64,000 nucleotides of DNA, from the NCBI GenBank assembly GCA_964444135.1, contig CAYUFX010000001.1, positions 56,010-120,009 on the forward strand. The letters run 5' to 3'. A program made the position numbers and the translations under genes. Positions 59,942 to 64,000 of the stretch are shown one piece after another. The number at the start of each line of letters is the position of its first letter. Position 1 is the first letter of the stretch. Under the pieces are notes generated by a model. The model was not told where the DNA came from. It did not search any database and worked only from the letters and a program-made list of their open reading frames with translations. The DNA comes from NIOZ-UU13 sp964444135. GTDB taxonomy: Bacteria; Planctomycetota; Phycisphaerae; Sedimentisphaerales; Anaerobacaceae.

Positions 59942-61321
59942 GTGAAAAAAATCTATATTTGTAGCTACGGGTGCCAGATGAACAAGCTGGATACGGCGCT
60001 GGTGAGTTGTGCGCTTAAAGAGGCGGGGTTTACTCTGACTGCAAGCGTTAAAGAAGCTGATGTTGTTCTGATAAATACCTGCTCAGTCCGCGAGCACGCA
60101 GAGCAGCGGGTTCTTTCACACCTCGGACATCTAAAACACATAAAAAAGTCTCGGCCTGATATAATAGTCGGCGTTATCGGCTGTATGGCACAAAGACTCG
60201 GTGACAAGCTGCTCGAACACGAAGCGGTAAATATAGTTTGCGGCCCTACGCAAATCCCGCAAATAGCCGACCTCCTCAACCAGGCCCTAAAAAAAAATGA
60301 AAAATGCCTGGCTGTAACGGAAAAAATCCGCACATCTTCTGAAGACGAGAATCAGACCCTCGAAAGATTCGAATCCGCCTACGGCATCGAGGACAAACAA
60401 ATTCCTTCCCAAGCATATGTTAGGGTGATGCGAGGCTGTAATAATTTCTGTACGTATTGTATTGTGCCATACGTCCGCGGCCCGGAATCCTGCCGACCGC
60501 CAGAGGTCATAATCGAACAGATAAAAAAATTGGCATCTCAGGGAGTAAAGAAAGTTACACTGTTAGGCCAAACGGTAAATTCATACAAATACAAAAAAGG
60601 CCAAAAAACATATTGTCTGGCTGATTTACTTGATACGGCAAGTGACATCAAGGGTATCAAATGGATCAGGTTCGTTACCAGCTATCCGTCCGAAGAATTC
60701 TTCGGCGAGATTCTGCAGGTTATGGCCGATTCACCGAAGGTATGCAACTTTCTGCACATGCCCGCACAGAGCGGCTCGGACAAAATCCTTCACGCGATGA
60801 ATCGTCACTATACCAGCCATTGGTATCTGGAGCTTCTTGCCAAGGCCAGAGCCGCCATACCCGGCATCGCGATTGCAGGCGATTTTATCGTGGGCTTTCC
60901 CGGCGAAACCGAGGACGACTTCCAGGCAACAGTTGACTTACTCAAAAAAGCACGATACAGAAACTCTTTCATCTTCAAATACTCACCTCGCCCCGGCACC
61001 ACCGCCGAAAAAAGACTCCAAGACACCGTACCCCCCGAGGTAAAGCAAAAACGAATCGTCAAGCTGCTCGCGGCCCAGGAGAAAATAAGTGATGAGCTAA
61101 GCCGGGACTTTTTACATAAAGAAGTGAAAGTCCTGGTCGAAGGTTTAAGTAAAAAATCCCACCGCAACATTGCCGGCAGTAGTAACAATCCGCAATTGGT
61201 CGGCAGAACCGAAACGGACTATATAGTTGTCTTTAACGGGCCTATGTCACTGGCAGGTCAGTTTGTAAAAGTAAAAATCATAAAGACCAGCCCGCTGACA
61301 CTCTTCGGCGAGCTAATCTGA
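59942..61321 (+). CDS. miaB: tRNA-2-methylthio-N6-dimethylallyladenosine synthase
   Basis: 459 residues, methylthiotransferase adding a methylthio group to i6A37 in tRNAs. The UPF0004 N-terminal domain holds the three cluster Cys in YGCQMNKLDT, NTCSVREHAE and IGCMAQR. The radical SAM motif is GCNNFCTYCIVPYVRG. HMPAQSGSDKILHAMNRHYT and GDFIVGFPGETEDDF are conserved. The C-terminal TRAM domain (VEGLSKKSHRNIAGSSNN) binds tRNA. Start is GTG at 59942. A relative such as MtaB or RimO is less likely because the sequence retains MiaB-specific blocks. Confidence 0.93.
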   Translation: MKKIYICSYGCQMNKLDTALVSCALKEAGFTLTASVKEADVVLINTCSVREHAEQRVLSHLGHLKHIKKSRPDIIVGVIGCMAQRLGDKLLEHEAVNIVCGPTQIPQIADLLNQALKKNEKCLAVTEKIRTSSEDENQTLERFESAYGIEDKQIPSQAYVRVMRGCNNFCTYCIVPYVRGPESCRPPEVIIEQIKKLASQGVKKVTLLGQTVNSYKYKKGQKTYCLADLLDTASDIKGIKWIRFVTSYPSEEFFGEILQVMADSPKVCNFLHMPAQSGSDKILHAMNRHYTSHWYLELLAKARAAIPGIAIAGDFIVGFPGETEDDFQATVDLLKKARYRNSFIFKYSPRPGTTAEKRLQDTVPPEVKQKRIVKLLAAQEKISDELSRDFLHKEVKVLVEGLSKKSHRNIAGSSNNPQLVGRTETDYIVVFNGPMSLAGQFVKVKIIKTSPLTLFGELI

Positions 61322-61336
61322 CCCGCCCCAAATATC

Positions 61337-62764
61337 TCATTTTCCGAACAAGGCCGAAGGTATCTGGAAGACACAGAAATAACCGAACAGCAAAAAAGCG
61401 ATAACCAATCCCACGGCAAACACCCGGCTCGGCCTCAGCACCGCATACGCCTCCTGCGAAAGCAATTTCGGCATCACCATAAACAAGCCCATCCCAACCC
61501 AGACCGCCTGCAGCGGCGTCAAAAGAAGCCCGTCAAGTATCGCTGCGAACTGCACGAGAATCACCGGCCTTTTCTTAAAACAGAACACCAGAATCATATT
61601 CGTGCAAATAAAGAAAAGAAGAAACAGCCTGAACTGCGTCTTCCACGCAAACTTTTTACCGAATCCAGGTATGCAAATCCGGAACGAATCGGCCAGCAGC
61701 CGCGGCCAGCCCGCCAGTTGTCCTATCTGCGTCGAAATCAGCGCCGCCGCCCCGGCAAGTATAAACAACCGCCCCCCAACATAACCCCATCTTTCCGAGA
61801 AAACCTTCGACAGCGTAAACGCCACCTCATTACCCTCCGGCGCCAGTTGTTGCGGACCCAGAATGCCGGCACCGGCTATAAAGAAAGCTCCCGTCACCAC
61901 AATACCTATCACCATCGCCAAAGACGAATCGACATACAGCACCCGGCACCAGCCTTTTATTCTTTCAGCAGCATCACGGCCCATCTCACGAAGGCTCGAC
62001 TCGTCCGCAGGCCTGCCGTAACCCCTGCCCGCCGCCGCGCCATAACCGGCACCTAACACCCAGTACGTGTACCATACCTGGCTTGCAAAACCGCCCGCGC
62101 TCCAGCCCAACAGCGGCAGTATCTCCTTCCATGGATTCGTACTTACCCCTTCAATCGCAGCCGCCCATTCCGGAACCGGCGGAATGTTTGGAGCTAAGCT
62201 GCGGATAAATTCCGTAAAACCCGGAACGGCGTGAGCGGCCACATACAAAACTCCTAAAACAATTATCAGCACAAAAAAACTCATCACTATCTTAAGGACA
62301 TTAAAAACTCCCGACCACACTATCCCGACGGCAACAAACGTAACAATCCACCCGCTCAGGCTCGCGCCTATCGGTATAAGGCTATTTACAAAAACCCCCG
62401 ACGCCGTCGCCAGGGCCCCTATCGAAAAGGCCGCACTTGTGAACTGAGCTACTAATATAATCCACACCGCCCAATGCTTCGGCCCCGCCACCCTGTCACA
62501 CATATCAATCATACCTTCGCCCGTACACACCGTGTACCGCGCACCGCTCATACCTATCCAGAATTTCAGGAATATTCCTATCACAATCGCCCACAGCACC
62601 GTCATACCTAAGATCGCCCCGGTTCGCGTCGCTAAGATGACCTCGCCAGAGCCGATATACTCCGCCGCCCAAACCATCGAAGGCCCAACCAGCGCAAATA
62701 CCGCAAGCCCCACAGGCGCCTTCTTGATTGTTATCTCGCTGATTTGTTCCGACTTTTCTTCCAT
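61337..62764 (-). CDS. Nramp-related membrane transporter
   Basis: 475 residues from the ATG at 62764, preceded by GGGGAG nine bases upstream. An ATG at 62851 would add a hydrophilic stretch with no support. About 11 membrane helices. The first (LVGPSMVWAAEYIGSGEVIL) aligns with Nramp TM1 but has GPS in place of the metal-binding DPGN. TM6 region (LGWSAGGFASQVWYTYWVLGA) lacks the usual MPH. It is therefore an atypical Nramp-like carrier whose substrate may be Mg, another cation, or not a metal. It converges on miaB with a 15-base gap. Confidence 0.78.
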   Translation of the reverse strand: MEEKSEQISEITIKKAPVGLAVFALVGPSMVWAAEYIGSGEVILATRTGAILGMTVLWAIVIGIFLKFWIGMSGARYTVCTGEGMIDMCDRVAGPKHWAVWIILVAQFTSAAFSIGALATASGVFVNSLIPIGASLSGWIVTFVAVGIVWSGVFNVLKIVMSFFVLIIVLGVLYVAAHAVPGFTEFIRSLAPNIPPVPEWAAAIEGVSTNPWKEILPLLGWSAGGFASQVWYTYWVLGAGYGAAAGRGYGRPADESSLREMGRDAAERIKGWCRVLYVDSSLAMVIGIVVTGAFFIAGAGILGPQQLAPEGNEVAFTLSKVFSERWGYVGGRLFILAGAAALISTQIGQLAGWPRLLADSFRICIPGFGKKFAWKTQFRLFLLFFICTNMILVFCFKKRPVILVQFAAILDGLLLTPLQAVWVGMGLFMVMPKLLSQEAYAVLRPSRVFAVGLVIAFLLFGYFCVFQIPSALFGK

Positions 62765-62899
62765 AGCTTTCTGACTCCCCTTATGCGATTTCGACCCCGC
62801 CTTACCGGCGGCTGAACAGTAACTTGAGCCACAGATTAACACAGAGGGCACGAACTAAGCAAAGGAAAAAATGATTCTCTTATATAGAAAAGACATTAT

Positions 62900-63091
62900 G
62901 TCATTTCGACCGAAGCCCCCTTTTCTCTCCCTTGCCATTCCTACCGAAGCATTCATTTTTTGTCATTTCTAGCGCAGTATTCAATTTGTGTCATTTCGAC
63001 CGTAGCCCCCGTTTTTGCTTTCGTACCTGTGCCTGCGTTACCGACAGGTGCAGGCAAGAAAGCACGGGGGCGAAGTGGAGAAATCTATTTA
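62900..63091. repeat. Multiple GTCATTTCGACCGAAGCCCCC repeats, one expanded
   Basis: Three starts of the type TGTCATTTCGACCG (62900, 62961 partially, 62990). The last runs into GCCCCCGTTTTTGCTTTCG, then an ACCTGTGCCTGC/GCAGGCAAG insert, and GCACGGGGGCGAAGTGGAGA. It is an expanded relative of 15319-15390. Confidence 0.75.
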
Positions 63092-63103
63092 AAACTGACC
63101 TTA

Positions 63104-63197
63104 CGAGTATCGAGCATCAAGAATCGAGCATCCGTTTTCTGTTAACTTTAGCTCACTTTAGCTCACTCGTAGGCACTTTAGTTCACTTTAGCTCACA
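63104..63197. repeat. Heptamer (CGAGCAT) and decamer (CACTTTAGCT) microsatellites
   Basis: CGAGTAT, CGAGCAT, CAAGAAT, CGAGCAT at 63104-63131, then ACTTTAGCTC units repeated four to five times (63144-63197), ending next to the methyltransferase stop. No gene lies in 62765-63206. Confidence 0.8.
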
Positions 63198-63206
63198 ACT
63201 CACTAA

Positions 63207-64000
63207 TCACCATTCACCAAATCTGCTGTATCTCAGCCGTGAAAGCTCCTCCCCCACCCTCGCCTTGCGAAATACAAATAAATGCTCGTGCATTATAAGG
63301 TAAAACTTATCGCGTCTGGCTTTGGGCCGCCAGCGTTCGGTGGTCGCGCAATTATGCTGAATTTTAATAATGTCCTCTTTCAGCACAAAGCCGACCTTCA
63401 AAAAGCGCTGCATAACGTAAAAAGAAAGCGGAACATAGTGCCTCCCTTTTCGGGTATCGCCAATCAGTATCGCGCAATATTTGTCCGGCTTAAGAACGCG
63501 GAATAACTCCTTGGCGATTACCTCTATCTCATCGCAGAATTTCGGCAGGCTGCCGATATTGGATAAATCCTCCGCTATCTTCCCATCCGAGTATTTTATG
63601 ATATTCATATAAGGCGGATGAGTCAGAACCAAATCAAATGAATCATCTTTCAGAAATGACAAATCCCGCGCATCTCCGACTTTTACCTTCTGCTCGCTTG
63701 TCGGATGATGTTTGAATTGCAGCGCTGCTTTAGTTAGCTCAACCGCTTCCGGATTTATATCGAGCCCCAATGCGTTCCTTGCCAACAGTTTCGCCTCGAT
63801 AAGAGTCGTCCCCGCCCCCACCATCGGGTCCAGAACACAATCACCTTTCTCTGTGTACATCTCGATAATATTGCGCGGAATCTGCGGAGCAAAATTACCC
63901 CTATACCTCGGATTATGCGTCGCCCAATTCCCACGCTCCGGAAATGACCAGACCGTATTCCATTCTAATGGTATTTCCGGGACATCAATAATCCCATTGA
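63207..64000 (-). CDS. DNA methyltransferase (N4/N6-type), 5' end outside the window
   Basis: The visible part has 264 codons and reaches the window edge (frame open at 63998). Motif I is LDPMVGAGTTLIEAKLLARN, motif IV-type catalytic site is LVLTHPPYMNIIKYS, where THPPY replaces (D/N)PPY as in a subset of these enzymes, and LGLDINPEAVELTK supplies SAM contacts. The upstream part WSFPERGNWATHNPRYRGNF is typical of this subgroup. Motif I precedes motif IV. No restriction enzyme is adjacent in the window. The PD-(D/E)XK gene is 28 kb away. It may be an orphan regulator, or part of a system beyond the edge. Confidence 0.82.
   Translation of the reverse strand, partial: NGIIDVPEIPLEWNTVWSFPERGNWATHNPRYRGNFAPQIPRNIIEMYTEKGDCVLDPMVGAGTTLIEAKLLARNALGLDINPEAVELTKAALQFKHHPTSEQKVKVGDARDLSFLKDDSFDLVLTHPPYMNIIKYSDGKIAEDLSNIGSLPKFCDEIEVIAKELFRVLKPDKYCAILIGDTRKGRHYVPLSFYVMQRFLKVGFVLKEDIIKIQHNCATTERWRPKARRDKFYLIMHEHLFVFRKARVGEELSRLRYSRFGEW

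Noticed and set aside
62765..62851. N-terminal extension of the Nramp-like protein (PSVLICGSSYCSAAGKAG)
   Set aside because: The stronger ribosome site (GGGGAG) lies before the ATG at 62764 and the extension does not look like protein.

Overview
The window reads as chromosomal DNA of a heterotrophic Planctomycetota bacterium, most likely of the Phycisphaerae/Sedimentisphaerales type. This is inferred from gene content, not from a marker gene. The indicators are two Cys-type sulfatases with twin-arginine/lipobox leaders, several Tat-exported TIM-barrel sugar isomerase-like proteins, Gfo/Idh/MocA oxidoreductases, a prepilin-like H-X9-DG protein, PilX-like secreted proteins, very large LamG/PA14 and CotH/lamin-tail secreted proteins, and many dispersed short repeats between genes. 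No rRNA, tRNA, CRISPR array, integrase or phage gene was recognised.

Layout. 0-4.4 kb: murein-peptidase-like lipoprotein, P5C dehydrogenase, an MNT-HEPN toxin-antitoxin pair and an anchored hypothetical protein. 4.4-10.5 kb: L-2-hydroxyglutarate oxidase, sulfatase, and a tight lpdA-lipB-lipA lipoylation cluster. 10.5-15.1 kb: two paralogous PilX-like genes sharing a 5' leader, flanking a secreted hypothetical protein. 15.6-20.9 kb: lon, two small hypothetical genes, folP and pdxB. 21-27.3 kb: two paralogous giant secreted proteins with a shared promoter, shared long leader, shared modules and similar terminators. 27.3-32.3 kb: an amino-acid permease/PTS-EIIA fusion, a second sulfatase and a Tat TIM-barrel protein whose end overlaps a CxxCH-rich fragment. 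32.3-36.2 kb: a repeat-rich accessory island carrying a PIN-transmembrane protein and a PD-(D/E)XK nuclease, my best candidate for an undescribed system. 36.2-50.3 kb: a carbohydrate locus (TIM-barrel isomerases, cupin isomerase, two Gfo/Idh/MocA dehydrogenases, GH116 glycosidase, alpha/alpha-barrel protein, nitroreductase, Spy-like and redoxin proteins). 50.5-58.2 kb: a MITE-like element, a prepilin-like protein, a 1.5-kresidue CotH/LTD protein and an exported fucose-isomerase-like protein. 58.2-64 kb: B12-type radical SAM protein, tautomerase, miaB, Nramp-like transporter and a DNA methyltransferase cut by the window edge.

How the genes fit together: secreted glycosidase, sulfatases and lectin-like proteins would release and desulfate sugars outside the cytoplasm. 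Isomerases and Gfo/Idh/MocA dehydrogenases would process the sugars, and lipoylated 2-oxoacid dehydrogenases would feed central metabolism. This is inference from families only.

The intergenic DNA is unusually rich in repeats. It holds heptamer microsatellites with several different words, a family of GTCATT...GAATCT hairpin repeats, a 'KPN-coding' AAACCCAATT repeat in both orientations, and a MITE-like element. Several of these enter or end coding sequences (lipB, lipA, pdxB).
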